Assembly: GCA_022446985.1 (NCBI GenBank)
Contig: JAKVBD010000017.1
Span: forward strand, 1 to 64,000
Reading direction: 5' to 3'
DNA from: Lentisphaerales bacterium
GTDB taxonomy: Bacteria; Verrucomicrobiota; Lentisphaeria; Lentisphaerales; Lentisphaeraceae
DNA length: 64,000 bases
This document shows, piece after piece, positions 36,255-45,174 of this stretch. Below the pieces are notes generated by a model. It saw only the letters and a list, made by a program, of their open reading frames with translations, was not told the DNA's origin and did not search any database. The stretch's first letter is position 1; each line of letters starts with the position of its first letter. The translations under genes and the position numbers were made by a program.

Positions 36255-36314
36255 TTCCGGTTCCGGTTCCGGTTCCGGTTCCGGTTCCCGTTCCGGTTCC
36301 CGTTCCGGTTCCCA
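36255..36314. repeat. Hexanucleotide tandem repeat (TTCCGG/TTCCCG)n
   Basis: Ten 6-bp units: five TTCCGG, then TTCCCG and TTCCGG in alternation, ending TTCCCA. It lies about 250 bases before the second TonB receptor gene and right after the flavodoxin terminator. Copy number could vary by slippage. Confidence 0.9.
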
Positions 36315-36381
36315 TTTTATACTTCATTTTATCCTCAGTATTTTCATAATTATATCAATTGTCATTGTAGATCTTGTTTTA

Positions 36382-36389
36382 TTGAGATA
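36382..36389. promoter_or_regulatory. TTGAGATA half-site upstream of the second TonB receptor
   Basis: This exact half of the dyad is followed by a poor second arm (GACATA). The rest of the gap 36315-36565 is AT-rich and shows nothing else. Confidence 0.3.
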
Positions 36390-36565
36390 TAAGACATATA
36401 TAACAAAAATGACACATCTTTAATAGAGGTTCTTGCCAGGTATTAAAGTTAGTGTTTACCTACAATTGCTATGATATTCAATTTGTGTGTTGAATTGAAT
36501 CAAAAGTGACATAAGTGACTAAATTGTTATTCATGATGTATTCTAATATGCGAAGAGGATAAAAT

Positions 36566-38629
36566 ATGAAATTCTGGTCAATATTGACTGCAGTCAGCAT
36601 GACGTTGTCTGCATTAATGGGTGCGGAAGGGCAAACTGCGGAACCTAAAGAGGAATTCCGTATAATTGCTTCTCCTTATGAGAGGGAGAAGTCAGATGTT
36701 CCATCGAGAGTATTTCGGTTGAACAGTGAAGAAGTTACTATGAAATTGCAGTCACCGAGTTTTCCGGATGCTCTGCATGAGCTTCCAGGAGTCTATGTTC
36801 AAAAAACGGCTCCCGATCGTGGAACACCAATCATCAGAGGTTTCACAACCTCCCGGAATGTTCTGGTAGCAGATGGTGTGCGAGTCAATAACCCGGTTTT
36901 ACGAGAAGGTCCAAATGAGTACTGGAGTTTGCTTGATCCATTTGCATACTCAAATGCCGAAGTTATTCTTGGTCCGGGATCAGTTATTTACGGGTCAGAT
37001 GCTATCGGTGGAGTTGTACTCGTAAGTACTAAAGCACTGCCACGTGGAGAAAAAGATGCCGGTCTACACTTTCTTGGAGGTGATGCTTACTTCCGTTACG
37101 GTTCGGCTCAGGACTCATTTCAGGAACATCTTCAATTTAGATTAGGCCATTCAGATGATCTGGCATTTTCTTTTGGAGTAACCAAGAGTGAGTACAATGA
37201 CCTGGAGATGGGAGATTCCAAAGAACTGCCCAACAGTGATTATGAAAACTGGGGGGGATTCATCCGTATGGAGTATGACGTCGATGCCAATGGAACGTTT
37301 ATTTTAGGCTATGATCACTTTGACATAGACGATACAAACCGTGTTCACAAAACACCATCGTCAGTTGAGTACCACGGAACGTCTATAGAGTCCGGCTCTT
37401 CAAATAAGTACCGAATCAGTGATTTTGATCGCCGTGCATTATTTGGACGTTACCTCTACAGAGATGGAACGGGCTTCATAAAAGAAGCAGATTTTGGTCT
37501 TTCTTATCAATACATGACAGATAAGTATCATCGTTTTAATGATGATGATTCAACTAAAGACAGAAAAGAATGGCAAGATGAAACATGGGGTGTGAACCTC
37601 AAGTTGGTCAGTGATACAGCTATCGGTGAATTAACTTATGGATTTGACTACTACTACGATGAGGTTGATTCCAAAGACCTTGACACTCCAAGTGCAGTTC
37701 AAGGTGTAGTGGCTGATGATGCCTTCTATCATCAATTTGGCCTTTACGTTCAGAATAAATATGGCATAAATGAAGACCTTGATATCATTGGTGGCCTGCG
37801 TTACAGCTATGTTAAAATAGATGCAAATAAAGTCAGTACTGTTGGTGCTATTGATGAGGACTGGAATGCCGTAACCGGCAATTTACATCTGGTTAAGCGT
37901 TTCTCGGATCATATAAATGGCTTTATAGGCGTCTCTCAGGGTTTTAGAGCCCCAAATCTCTCTGACTCCACCAGAGATGGAGAATTTGCATCTTCCGGTA
38001 CTGAAGTGCCAAATGGTGATCTTGATCCAGAATACTTCACGACTCTTGAAGCTGGATTGAATGTAACAAAGCAGGATTATAATCTACAGCTTTCTGTTTT
38101 CCATACAGACATCAAAGATATGATTGTTCGTGAAAAGCGACCTGATGCAACTAAGAGAAATCTTGATGGCTGGGGCAATGGTATAGAGCTGTCTGGTGAA
38201 TATTGGCTAACTGATCAATTGAGTATTTTTGGTAATCTGAGTTACCTCGACACACATATAAGAGATCATATCGATCGAAATACAGATAATGGTCTAAGAG
38301 ATGATCATCTCAGTAAGGTACCCCCTCTGAACGGTATTGTCGGTATTCAGTGGAGGCCGAATGATGTACTTTTTGCAGAATTCTTTACCCGTTATGCTCA
38401 AGATCAGGATAATCTGTCACTGGCAGATAAGTCAGACACCCAGCGTATCCCTCCAGATGGAACTCCAGGATACGCCACTTATAACATACGAATAGGATAT
38501 CAGATAACAGAAGCTCTTGATTTTGGCGTGTCACTCGAAAACTTATCTGATGAATATTATAGAGTTCATGGTTCTGGCCAGAATGCAGCCGGTAGAAGTA
38601 TTTATGCTACTTTGCACTATAATTTCTAA
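36566..38629 (+). CDS. TonB-dependent outer-membrane receptor
   Basis: 687 residues with a signal peptide. Plug domain: FPDALHELPGVYVQKTA, TPIIRGFTTSRNVLVADGVR, AEVILGPGSVIYGSDAIGG. The barrel includes QGFRAPNLSDSTRDGEF, an intact FRAP box typical of heme and iron-complex receptors, and an NGDLDPEYF stretch. The chain ends IYATLHYNF with a terminal Phe. It is monocistronic and has no transporter beside it. The ligand is unknown; heme or a ferric complex is likely from the family and the neighbours. Confidence 0.92.
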   Translation: MKFWSILTAVSMTLSALMGAEGQTAEPKEEFRIIASPYEREKSDVPSRVFRLNSEEVTMKLQSPSFPDALHELPGVYVQKTAPDRGTPIIRGFTTSRNVLVADGVRVNNPVLREGPNEYWSLLDPFAYSNAEVILGPGSVIYGSDAIGGVVLVSTKALPRGEKDAGLHFLGGDAYFRYGSAQDSFQEHLQFRLGHSDDLAFSFGVTKSEYNDLEMGDSKELPNSDYENWGGFIRMEYDVDANGTFILGYDHFDIDDTNRVHKTPSSVEYHGTSIESGSSNKYRISDFDRRALFGRYLYRDGTGFIKEADFGLSYQYMTDKYHRFNDDDSTKDRKEWQDETWGVNLKLVSDTAIGELTYGFDYYYDEVDSKDLDTPSAVQGVVADDAFYHQFGLYVQNKYGINEDLDIIGGLRYSYVKIDANKVSTVGAIDEDWNAVTGNLHLVKRFSDHINGFIGVSQGFRAPNLSDSTRDGEFASSGTEVPNGDLDPEYFTTLEAGLNVTKQDYNLQLSVFHTDIKDMIVREKRPDATKRNLDGWGNGIELSGEYWLTDQLSIFGNLSYLDTHIRDHIDRNTDNGLRDDHLSKVPPLNGIVGIQWRPNDVLFAEFFTRYAQDQDNLSLADKSDTQRIPPDGTPGYATYNIRIGYQITEALDFGVSLENLSDEYYRVHGSGQNAAGRSIYATLHYNF

Positions 38630-38726
38630 TTTTCCTTATACAGATATTTTAGGCCAATTTGCAATGAAGTGGTCTTTACTGAGTAGTAGGTAATTAAAAA
38701 CAGCTTCATAAAACAATAATAAAAAT

Positions 38727-38746
38727 GTCGGACATAATGTGTCGAC
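38727..38746. promoter_or_regulatory. Imperfect dyad upstream of the TetR gene
   Basis: GTCGGACATAATGTGTCGAC has GTCG/CGAC outer arms and GACA-N5-TGTC inner arms. It lies 108 bases before the TetR gene and could be an autoregulatory operator. Confidence 0.4.
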
Positions 38747-38853
38747 TTTTTGTCTTTAGAGAAACACTTCTCTCAAATTTTGAAGTTGACAGAAAGGGCT
38801 TTTCAGACAAAGTTGACGGAACATTTCACAATTTAAAAAAATAGAACAGGGTT

Positions 38854-39507
38854 ATGGAAGCTAAGACTCGTACACGAATGAGCGCCGAAGAGCGCAAAAC
38901 TGCGATCATTAAATCCTGCTTACCTCTTTTTGTTGAGAAAGGCTTTAAATCGACGACGACTAAAGAACTTGCAGCAGCAGCCCAGGTTTCAGAAGCTCTA
39001 CTCTATAAGCATTTCCCATCGAAAAAGAAGATCTATAAAGCTATCCAGGACTATTGTTGTTCGAACATGGACAACCACAAGCAGTGGCTTGAAAGTTTAC
39101 CGAATTCTACAGAATCCTTGGTGACATGTGTCGAAATGTTTATGGATGTTGCTTTTAAGGCAAGTGCTGCCAAGTCATCGGACAAAGACTTTTCCAGACT
39201 TATGTTTAACAGTTTATTAGACGATGGCGAGTTTGCCAGGATCTTTCATGAGTCTGGCTGTAATCCCTGGCGGGCTAAAGTTAAACTTTGTCTTGAGGCG
39301 GCTATTGCCAAAGGCGATGTTACTCTTGAAGAAGAGCCTGCTAACTTGAGCTCCTGGTTTGTTCAGCACCTGCACGTTGGGGCGATCATACTAAACATGC
39401 CCTCCCAAAAAGTAGTCAATTACGAAGCTGATTTTGGCAAAATGGCCAAAGTGGCAGTGAGGTTTTGCCTGAGAGGATTGGGACTTAAAGAGGAACTGAT
39501 TCCTTAG
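38854..39507 (+). CDS. TetR-family transcriptional regulator
   Basis: 217 residues. The N-terminal helix-turn-helix is seen as FVEKGFKSTTTKELAAAAQVSEALLYKHFPSKKKIYKAI. The C-terminal ligand domain is not assignable. The 3' end overlaps the convergent sodX gene by 23 bases. Neighbouring genes suggest metal or stress control; the effector is unknown. Confidence 0.92.
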   Translation: MEAKTRTRMSAEERKTAIIKSCLPLFVEKGFKSTTTKELAAAAQVSEALLYKHFPSKKKIYKAIQDYCCSNMDNHKQWLESLPNSTESLVTCVEMFMDVAFKASAAKSSDKDFSRLMFNSLLDDGEFARIFHESGCNPWRAKVKLCLEAAIAKGDVTLEEEPANLSSWFVQHLHVGAIILNMPSQKVVNYEADFGKMAKVAVRFCLRGLGLKEELIP

Positions 39508-39793
39508 TCTTAGACACCGGAAAATTCATGATGACTTTGCCGATGACTTTGTTAAGTGGTATGAGGCCAAGTGAGTTGCTGTCCATACTACACCTGTGTG
39601 TTCCCTCTACAAAGAAGCCTTTTTTTTCTTTGCGGGTTATCTGTTTGATAATGCAGCCGTAGACGTCGTCCCGAAAGACGATGCAATCACCAATATCGGG
39701 ACGAAACAGCTTTTTGCTGATGGCAAGTACATAGTCGCCCTCATTGAAGACGGGCGACATACTAAGACCTTTAACTTTGCAAAGTTTCAGCAT
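39485..39793 (-). CDS. sodX: Nickel-SOD maturation peptidase SodX
   Basis: 102 residues, S24/S26 peptidase fold. Ser11 in GLSMSPVF and Lys50 in CIIKQITR form the Ser/Lys dyad. VEGTHRCSMDSNSLGLIP matches the G(D/T)N..S.DS..G box. It starts on the sodN stop (TAATG overlap), as in most sodN-sodX pairs. It removes the SodN leader so that His becomes the first residue and nickel can bind. Confidence 0.92.
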   Translation of the reverse strand: MLKLCKVKGLSMSPVFNEGDYVLAISKKLFRPDIGDCIVFRDDVYGCIIKQITRKEKKGFFVEGTHRCSMDSNSLGLIPLNKVIGKVIMNFPVSKTKESVPL

Positions 39794-40287
39794 TATAGCT
39801 CCGGGTAAACTACCTCTTGTGCCGGTGGATAAGGACAGACAGCTTTCTTAGTCTTGATGCCTTTAAGATCCCAGAAAATTTCGGCAAAGCGGTTTACTTT
39901 AGTAAGCAGGTCAAGAGCAGCTTGTTTGTCGACTTCCTGCTTAGACTTTGAAGCAAGCATCATAATGCTGTGGCTAAGCTCGTGAAGTTCAGGGTACTTT
40001 TCAAACTGTGGAGCTTTGAAGAAATCACCCCAAATTATGCGGATTTCTTCTTTAACGATGAAACCTTGACGCTCTTTTTCTGAGATGAAACGGTTCATCT
40101 TGTTCTGCCAGCCGATAGTTTTTTCTTTGTCTTGAAACTCTTCAATTAAGTCAACCATGCGAATTAGACTGAGTGTAGCCAACTGAGCTGGTGCTGGATC
40201 GTAAATTTTGCAAGGAATATCGCAGTGAGCCTGAGTCTCTTCGACAGGAAGGATGCTCTCGAAAGTATTGATTATTTGATTGATCAT
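39793..40287 (-). CDS. sodN: Nickel superoxide dismutase SodN
   Basis: 164 residues with a 20-residue leader (MINQIINTFESILPVEETQA). The nickel hook follows: His21-Cys22-Asp-Ile-Pro-Cys26, then Lys27-Ile-Tyr29-Asp-Pro, i.e. mature H1, C2, C6 ligands. Position 7 of the hook is Lys where Gly is most common. The remaining four-helix bundle matches the family to the PYPPAQEVVYP tail. It removes superoxide without iron and fits the iron-saving gene set. SodX follows directly. Confidence 0.96.
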   Translation of the reverse strand: MINQIINTFESILPVEETQAHCDIPCKIYDPAPAQLATLSLIRMVDLIEEFQDKEKTIGWQNKMNRFISEKERQGFIVKEEIRIIWGDFFKAPQFEKYPELHELSHSIMMLASKSKQEVDKQAALDLLTKVNRFAEIFWDLKGIKTKKAVCPYPPAQEVVYPEL

Positions 40288-40297
40288 AGTAAACCTC

Positions 40298-40483
40298 TTA
40301 AACGTTAGCTTTTTTGCTTCTCAAAAGCATTGCTGTACCGGCAATAAGAGCTACAGCTACAATGCTGGCCAGAACGTCAATGCTAATGGATTCAGTTACG
40401 TGAACGTGCTGTGAATGGCCAGGATGGGCCATGGCAGTCATGCTCATAAATGTTGTTGCCGCAGTGGCAATTAGTTTTTTCAT
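40298..40483 (-). CDS. Small His-rich membrane protein of the Ni-SOD operon
   Basis: 61 residues. A signal peptide ends AMA at residue 19, giving a mature N-terminus HPGHSQHVHV with four histidines. A single membrane helix (IDVLASIVAVALIAGTAMLL) and a basic tail follow. Mature HupE/UreJ nickel permeases also begin with an HPGH-like metal site, so a nickel-related role is a reasonable guess. It lies ten bases upstream of sodN. Too short for a transporter alone. Confidence 0.75.
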   Translation of the reverse strand: MKKLIATAATTFMSMTAMAHPGHSQHVHVTESISIDVLASIVAVALIAGTAMLLRSKKANV

Positions 40484-40495
40484 TTCCGCATATTC

Positions 40496-40942
40496 CTATT
40501 TTTGATGGGCATTTATTTTGATCATCACATCGGTGATTTCTTTCAAGCTATCAGCACTATCCTCAATAATTTCGTGATGTTTTTGACAGTATTCAGATAT
40601 GCTGTGGTAAAGACTGTAAATTTCTTTTTTACAAGAGTTCCTTACTTCACAAGGAAATTCAGATGACTTCAAAATCCCTGTGAGTGCGTAAGTCGCTCTT
40701 CTTATGTATGATCTCAACTGAGTTATATTTTGAACTTCTTCACAAAGGGCAAATAAGTTGCAGTAAGAGATGATGAGAATTTGGATAACAGGGATGTCTT
40801 CGCTTATATCATATGAATTTGTAAGCAGCTTTTCTGCTTCAGATAAAGCATTCTGGTAATTTGTACAAGCGCAACAATACTCCTGTTCATCGAAGAAGTA
40901 ATTACCGGCAACTGTGTAATCCTGCCATTGACTGTCATTCAT
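40496..40942 (-). CDS. Small helical TPR-like protein, first gene of the Ni-SOD unit
   Basis: 148 residues, all-helical, no signal peptide. A TPR-like pair is seen in YFFDEQEYCCACTNYQNALS and the following helices. Cysteines are frequent (CCAC near residue 23). It loosely resembles the DUF2753 family known from Vibrio and related marine bacteria, but I am not sure. It is 12 bases upstream of the small His-rich gene and has an operator-like dyad 19 bases before its start. Confidence 0.65.
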   Translation of the reverse strand: MNDSQWQDYTVAGNYFFDEQEYCCACTNYQNALSEAEKLLTNSYDISEDIPVIQILIISYCNLFALCEEVQNITQLRSYIRRATYALTGILKSSEFPCEVRNSCKKEIYSLYHSISEYCQKHHEIIEDSADSLKEITDVMIKINAHQK

Positions 40943-40961
40943 AGATTGACTATCTCCCTAA

Positions 40962-40978
40962 TTAAGATTTAATCTCAA
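40962..40978. promoter_or_regulatory. 17-bp operator-like dyad before the Ni-SOD unit
   Basis: TTAAGATTTAATCTCAA, one mismatch from TTGAGA-N5-TCTCAA, 19 bases before the start of the 148-residue gene on the minus strand. Confidence 0.6.
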
Positions 40979-41187
40979 TATTATTCAATAATTTTATTTT
41001 GAAAGCTAAAAATCAAGAAAAATTTCATTTAGAAATTCAGTAAAGAAAATGGCAATGTACTATTTGAAATGTGTCTACCTTTACGAGTCGCCATTAATTT
41101 GAAGGGTAAATTTATTTTTTTACCTTTTAAAATATTTGAATGGAGGGTTTATAGATGTTGTGCGTTTTCCTTGATGATATTTAAAAT

Positions 41188-41195
41188 TATCTCAA
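41188..41195. promoter_or_regulatory. TATCTCAA half-site before the third TonB receptor
   Basis: Exact right arm of the dyad, 15 bases before the receptor start codon; the left arm is degenerate. Confidence 0.35.
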
Positions 41196-41210
41196 AATTA
41201 GGAGCGGGTA

Positions 41211-43469
41211 ATGACCTTATCAAATAGTTGGAGTAAGAGGCGCTTGAGTTTTATAGCGTCGATCGCTTTAGGCTTATGCTCCTCTGCAGTTTCGCAGGAA
41301 AAAGCACTTGGAAAAGAAAATGTCGCAGAAGAAGAGTTTGTCATCATCGGTGAAAAACTGGGCAGAAGTCTTCAGGAAACCACCTCCAGTGTGAAAATTT
41401 TTTCCGCGGAAGATCTTAAAAGAAGTGCAGCTGAAACGGGCTATGACCTATATGACAGAACAGCGAATGTCAGTGGCTTTAGTCAGAATAATATTACTAT
41501 ACGTGGCTATAGAGAGCAAGGAGAAAACGGGGCTTCTAAGGCCATTAATACTTACATAGATGGAGTTGTAGTCAACGGGCAAGCTACTCATCGTGGTTTT
41601 CTCAGTAGTCTTTGGGATGTAAAGCAGGTAGAAATTTACCGTGGAGCACAATCTACGACCCAGGGGCGTGACTCAATTGCCGGTGCAGTTGTCATAGAAA
41701 CTAACGATCCAACATATGAATGGGAAGGCGCCATGCGCTTGGGAATCGCAGAGTACGATACGATGCAACAGGCGATTGCTTTTGGAGGACCGATTATAGA
41801 TGATACTTTGGCATTTCGAGTGTCATATGATGATCAAAGCACAGACGGATTTATAACCAATACTGCACTTAATAGAGATGATATAGATAAGTCTTTGAGC
41901 CGTAACCTGCGTATAAAATTAAGGTGGGACCCCGTAGAAGATCTTTCATTTATACTTAGTTACAATAAGATTCAGGCTGAAACAGGGACTCCACAAGTAG
42001 ATTTGGATGACCCTTTTGCCAGGAAAAGGAATGACCCTTCAAGAGCATTTGGTAGTGATAGGGATGCTGATTTAGACGTTTTTAGTTTAAAGAGTACTTT
42101 GAATATAAATGACGATTGGTTTTTCACTTCTATCAGTTCTTACAGTGAACAGTCATATGAGACAGTTTTCCCAGCCTCAACACTCTTACTCTCACAGCTA
42201 CAAGGTCCTCCTGCCGGCATTCGTAATCCAGTTCTTCAGGATTCGACTGCTTATACTCAGGAGTTTCGTTTGAACTATGACAATGGTGAAGACCTTAGAG
42301 CCATTGCAGGCTTGTACATGTATAAATCAGACGAGAATACCAAGCGCTACTATGAAGAGCAATTAGTCCCTGCGACAATTCCAATACCACCTATGTTTGG
42401 TGGACCAATAACTATTCCTCCTGATGGAGCCAATGGCCGAAGAAGAGAAAGTCGTGATGTTGAGAGTATCGCCTTATTTGGAGAATTGGATTACGATGTG
42501 AATGACTTGTGGACAGTGAATATCGGTGGTCGGGTCGTCTATGAAAAAGTAGATGCAAGTTTCGAAGATCGTTCACTTGAGTCTGTCGAAACTTATCTGA
42601 GGACCTTGCATAATCTATCTACTGTTACAGCGCCATTCCTATTTCCAGGAGGGCCTGTAGGTATAGCACCAAGTGAAGATTTTGCATCTAGAAGTGATTC
42701 TACTGATGAAGTTGTCTTCTTGCCAAAATTAGGTGTAACACTGCATGCTGCGGATAATGTTGATATAAGTGCAACTGTTCAAAGAGCCTATCGTTCTGGA
42801 GGATTATCTGGTCAGACAAATGAATACGGAGTTGCAACATCTGTTGTTGAGTATGACCCAGAGTACAGTTGGAACTATGAATTGGCCTTGCGTTCTCACT
42901 GGTTCGACCAGCAACTGTTCTTCAATGCGAATGTATTTTATGTTGATTACGATGATCAGCAGGTTTCCGAGCGGGTAGAAATAGATCCCACAACAACTTT
43001 AGCACATGTTACTAATGCCGGTAAGTCGCACAAATATGGTGCAGAGGTAGAATTGACTTACCGCCCTTTAGATCTACCAGGCTTTGAAATTTATGCAAAT
43101 TTTGGCTGGTTAGAAACACACTATGACGATTATGTGGATGGAGAAGATGATTATTCTGGAAATGATTTTATAAGAGCTCCTAACTTTACCGGTGCTTTAG
43201 GAGTTTCTTACTTCCATAACAGTGGAGTCTTTGGAAGTATTGAAGGAAGTTATAGAGATAATACATATAGCGATACAGAAAATACACGTGGCACGGATTC
43301 GCATATTGTCGTCGATGCTAAATTGGGCTACACCTATGATGAAAAATACACAGTCTATGTATTCGGCCGCAATCTTTTTGACGAAGAGTATTTCGAAAAT
43401 GTAAGTTCAAGTAATGCGATCGTTGGTGCACCTCAGACCTTCGGTGTCATGCTGGACGTTAAATTTTAA
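41211..43469 (+). CDS. TonB-dependent outer-membrane receptor, siderophore-like
   Basis: 752 residues with a signal peptide. Plug: EEFVIIGEKLGRSLQETTSS, NNITIRGYREQGENG, NTYIDGVVVNGQA, QVEIYRGAQSTTQGRDSIAGA. The barrel ends FGVMLDVKF with the terminal Phe. The long loops and the plug wording are of the general siderophore-type branch (FecA/FhuA-like Pfam plug and barrel) rather than heme type. A GAGCGGGT ribosome-binding region and a half-site precede it. No binding protein is adjacent. It may take up the siderophore made at the end of the window. Confidence 0.92.
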   Translation: MTLSNSWSKRRLSFIASIALGLCSSAVSQEKALGKENVAEEEFVIIGEKLGRSLQETTSSVKIFSAEDLKRSAAETGYDLYDRTANVSGFSQNNITIRGYREQGENGASKAINTYIDGVVVNGQATHRGFLSSLWDVKQVEIYRGAQSTTQGRDSIAGAVVIETNDPTYEWEGAMRLGIAEYDTMQQAIAFGGPIIDDTLAFRVSYDDQSTDGFITNTALNRDDIDKSLSRNLRIKLRWDPVEDLSFILSYNKIQAETGTPQVDLDDPFARKRNDPSRAFGSDRDADLDVFSLKSTLNINDDWFFTSISSYSEQSYETVFPASTLLLSQLQGPPAGIRNPVLQDSTAYTQEFRLNYDNGEDLRAIAGLYMYKSDENTKRYYEEQLVPATIPIPPMFGGPITIPPDGANGRRRESRDVESIALFGELDYDVNDLWTVNIGGRVVYEKVDASFEDRSLESVETYLRTLHNLSTVTAPFLFPGGPVGIAPSEDFASRSDSTDEVVFLPKLGVTLHAADNVDISATVQRAYRSGGLSGQTNEYGVATSVVEYDPEYSWNYELALRSHWFDQQLFFNANVFYVDYDDQQVSERVEIDPTTTLAHVTNAGKSHKYGAEVELTYRPLDLPGFEIYANFGWLETHYDDYVDGEDDYSGNDFIRAPNFTGALGVSYFHNSGVFGSIEGSYRDNTYSDTENTRGTDSHIVVDAKLGYTYDEKYTVYVFGRNLFDEEYFENVSSSNAIVGAPQTFGVMLDVKF

Positions 43470-43486
43470 TAAAGTCTTCCGAGTAA

Positions 43487-43518
43487 GCGGTGGAGAATTA
43501 TTTCTCTGCCGCATTTTT
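43487..43518 (+). terminator. Intrinsic terminator of the third TonB receptor
   Basis: GCGGTGGAGA-ATTATT-TCTCTGCCGC, a 10-bp stem with two G-T pairs, followed by ATTTTT. Confidence 0.85.
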
Positions 43519-43866
43519 AATCAGGGGTGAAATATGAAGTTTGGCATGATGTTACTTGCTTCTTAACAGTAAGTTAGCATGAATATTTTTGGTTAATTTT
43601 CATATAAAAGATTGACTAAGCTTGCGAAATAATCTTGTTATGTTAAGACTTGCTGAACCTTTTTGATGTAACAGAAAACCTGAATTGATTGTATGGATGG
43701 AGCCGGAACTATACATGGGGGTCTTTCCCTAACTGGTAAATATCGATCGAATAGCAATGGTTTAAATAGATTTGAAGTTATCTAATTGAGATATAGTATA
43801 AAAAACAACTTTAATCTGCTATTAACTTAGTTAACAGCAGGCTGAAGTACAAAGTATTGGAATGAT
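43519..43866. other. Intergenic region with a 10-codon frame
   Basis: No gene of normal size. A ten-codon frame with GGGG upstream, 43534-43566 (MKFGMMLLAS), resembles a truncated signal peptide and may be a relic. TTGAGATA at 43786-43793 is a half of the recurring dyad, about 73 bases before the PadR gene. Confidence 0.35.
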
Positions 43867-44205
43867 ATGATTAATCGAGATTTAGTAGCAGCCTCTTCCG
43901 AGCCCATTATCCTATCGATACTATGCTCTGAGGAAAGTTATGGCTATGCGATTATTCAAAAAGTAAAAGAAAAATCCGATGGTCAGATGAATTGGACTGA
44001 TGGGATGATATATCCGGTTCTGCATAAACTTGCGGATAAAGGTTTTATATCTTCTTACTGGGGCAAGTCCGAGACTGGTCGGAAAAGAAAGTACTACGCT
44101 ATTACAGACGATGGTCGCAAAGCTCTGATAGATAGAGTTGAGCAGTGGCAGAAGGTGACCAGCACTTTAGAGCGTTTAGGAGCAATGGATGGCTTTCGAT
44201 GTTGA
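43867..44205 (+). CDS. PadR-family transcriptional regulator
   Basis: 112 residues, winged helix: PIILSILCSEESYGYAIIQ, GMIYPVLHKLADKGFISSYW, GRKRKYYAITDDGRKAL. PadR proteins of this size usually repress a neighbouring membrane or transport gene. The next gene starts inside its last codons (17-base overlap), the usual PadR plus membrane-partner pair. Confidence 0.93.
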   Translation: MINRDLVAASSEPIILSILCSEESYGYAIIQKVKEKSDGQMNWTDGMIYPVLHKLADKGFISSYWGKSETGRKRKYYAITDDGRKALIDRVEQWQKVTSTLERLGAMDGFRC

Positions 44206-45004
44206 GCAGGAGCTCATCAAATGGAAAAAAAATAATCTGTCCTTGTCTCTGAATGAGGAAAGTACCGAAGAATTAGGTGACCACCTTTACGAAGCATGGG
44301 TATTTCGCTGTGATCAAGGGCAGGATGAAAACCTTGCCTGGCAGGAAGCGTTAACAGAACTTAACTACTCTAAAGATCTTGAAAGGGAGTTACTTCAGGT
44401 TCAGGAGCTTCAGCCAATCGACAAGTGGGCCTTAAAAATTGGCTACATACTATTAGCTTTTTGTGTAGTTTTAGCTGGAATTAGAGTCGTTAAATTTTTA
44501 GAAAACTTTAATGGAATTGAGTGGTTCGTAAGGGTCTTTTGTAGTTCTCTGGCGATCTACACATCTCTTGTTGTAGGGCTCTTGTGTTTTTATGCAGTTG
44601 TGCGACAATGTTTTGGAGATCAGGGAGAAAAGTTTAGCAAAGCCTTTTGCACCTATCTTCGAAAAGGGATCTTATTTATTACTATCAGTCTGACGTCCGC
44701 TTATTTCAGCTATGCTTTAATTCTATTTGCAGATGGTGGCATTAAAGCTTTTTTGAATGTCTTACCGCATGTTTACTGGCTGCTTTTTTGTATTTGTTTT
44801 TCTATGATCTCCTACCGAAAAGACTTATCGTTTTCAGTTTATTGTTCAGGCGCAGCACTTTGTGCTATTTTAAGTATAACCTGCTGGTTCCTGCGCATAT
44901 CAAATGGAACTGCGGCACAGGCCTTATTTATAGTTATAGGATGTTTAAGTACACTGCCTTTACTGAGTCCTTGCTTAAAATTTAAGAAGCAATTAAGTCA
45001 CTAG
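44189..45004 (+). CDS. PadR-partner membrane protein with permease prefix domain
   Basis: 271 residues. The N-terminal 75 residues (DVEQELIKWKKNN, EELGDHLYEAWV, LAWQEALTEL) match the permease prefix / DUF1700-like domain that accompanies PadR regulators. Six or seven hydrophobic helices follow from residue 85. TAGGAG precedes the ATG. The family is thought to respond to envelope conditions; direct function is unknown. Confidence 0.82.
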   Translation: MAFDVEQELIKWKKNNLSLSLNEESTEELGDHLYEAWVFRCDQGQDENLAWQEALTELNYSKDLERELLQVQELQPIDKWALKIGYILLAFCVVLAGIRVVKFLENFNGIEWFVRVFCSSLAIYTSLVVGLLCFYAVVRQCFGDQGEKFSKAFCTYLRKGILFITISLTSAYFSYALILFADGGIKAFLNVLPHVYWLLFCICFSMISYRKDLSFSVYCSGAALCAILSITCWFLRISNGTAAQALFIVIGCLSTLPLLSPCLKFKKQLSH

Positions 45005-45027
45005 ATAACATCCTTTATTTCTATTAG

Positions 45028-45044
45028 GTGATACTTAATCTCAT
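45028..45044. promoter_or_regulatory. Operator-like dyad before the FecI-like sigma gene
   Basis: TGATA-CTTAA-TCTCA is a variant of the TGAGA-N5-TCTCA core (one mismatch), about 130 bases before the sigma-factor start. Confidence 0.45.
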
Positions 45045-45174
45045 TTATTCTTGTAAATAGTCTAACTCTATGTATAATCTATGCATTGAAGTTCTATGTA
45101 TGGATTTTTCTGCTTTGTATACATAGAACTTCTATGTTATTGAGCCGAGAATTTAAGGCTAGCCAGGAAGAAGA

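Noticed and set aside
43534-43566. Ten-codon peptide gene
   Set aside because: It has a fair ribosome-binding site but the length and signal-like content suggest a relic; no support for expression.
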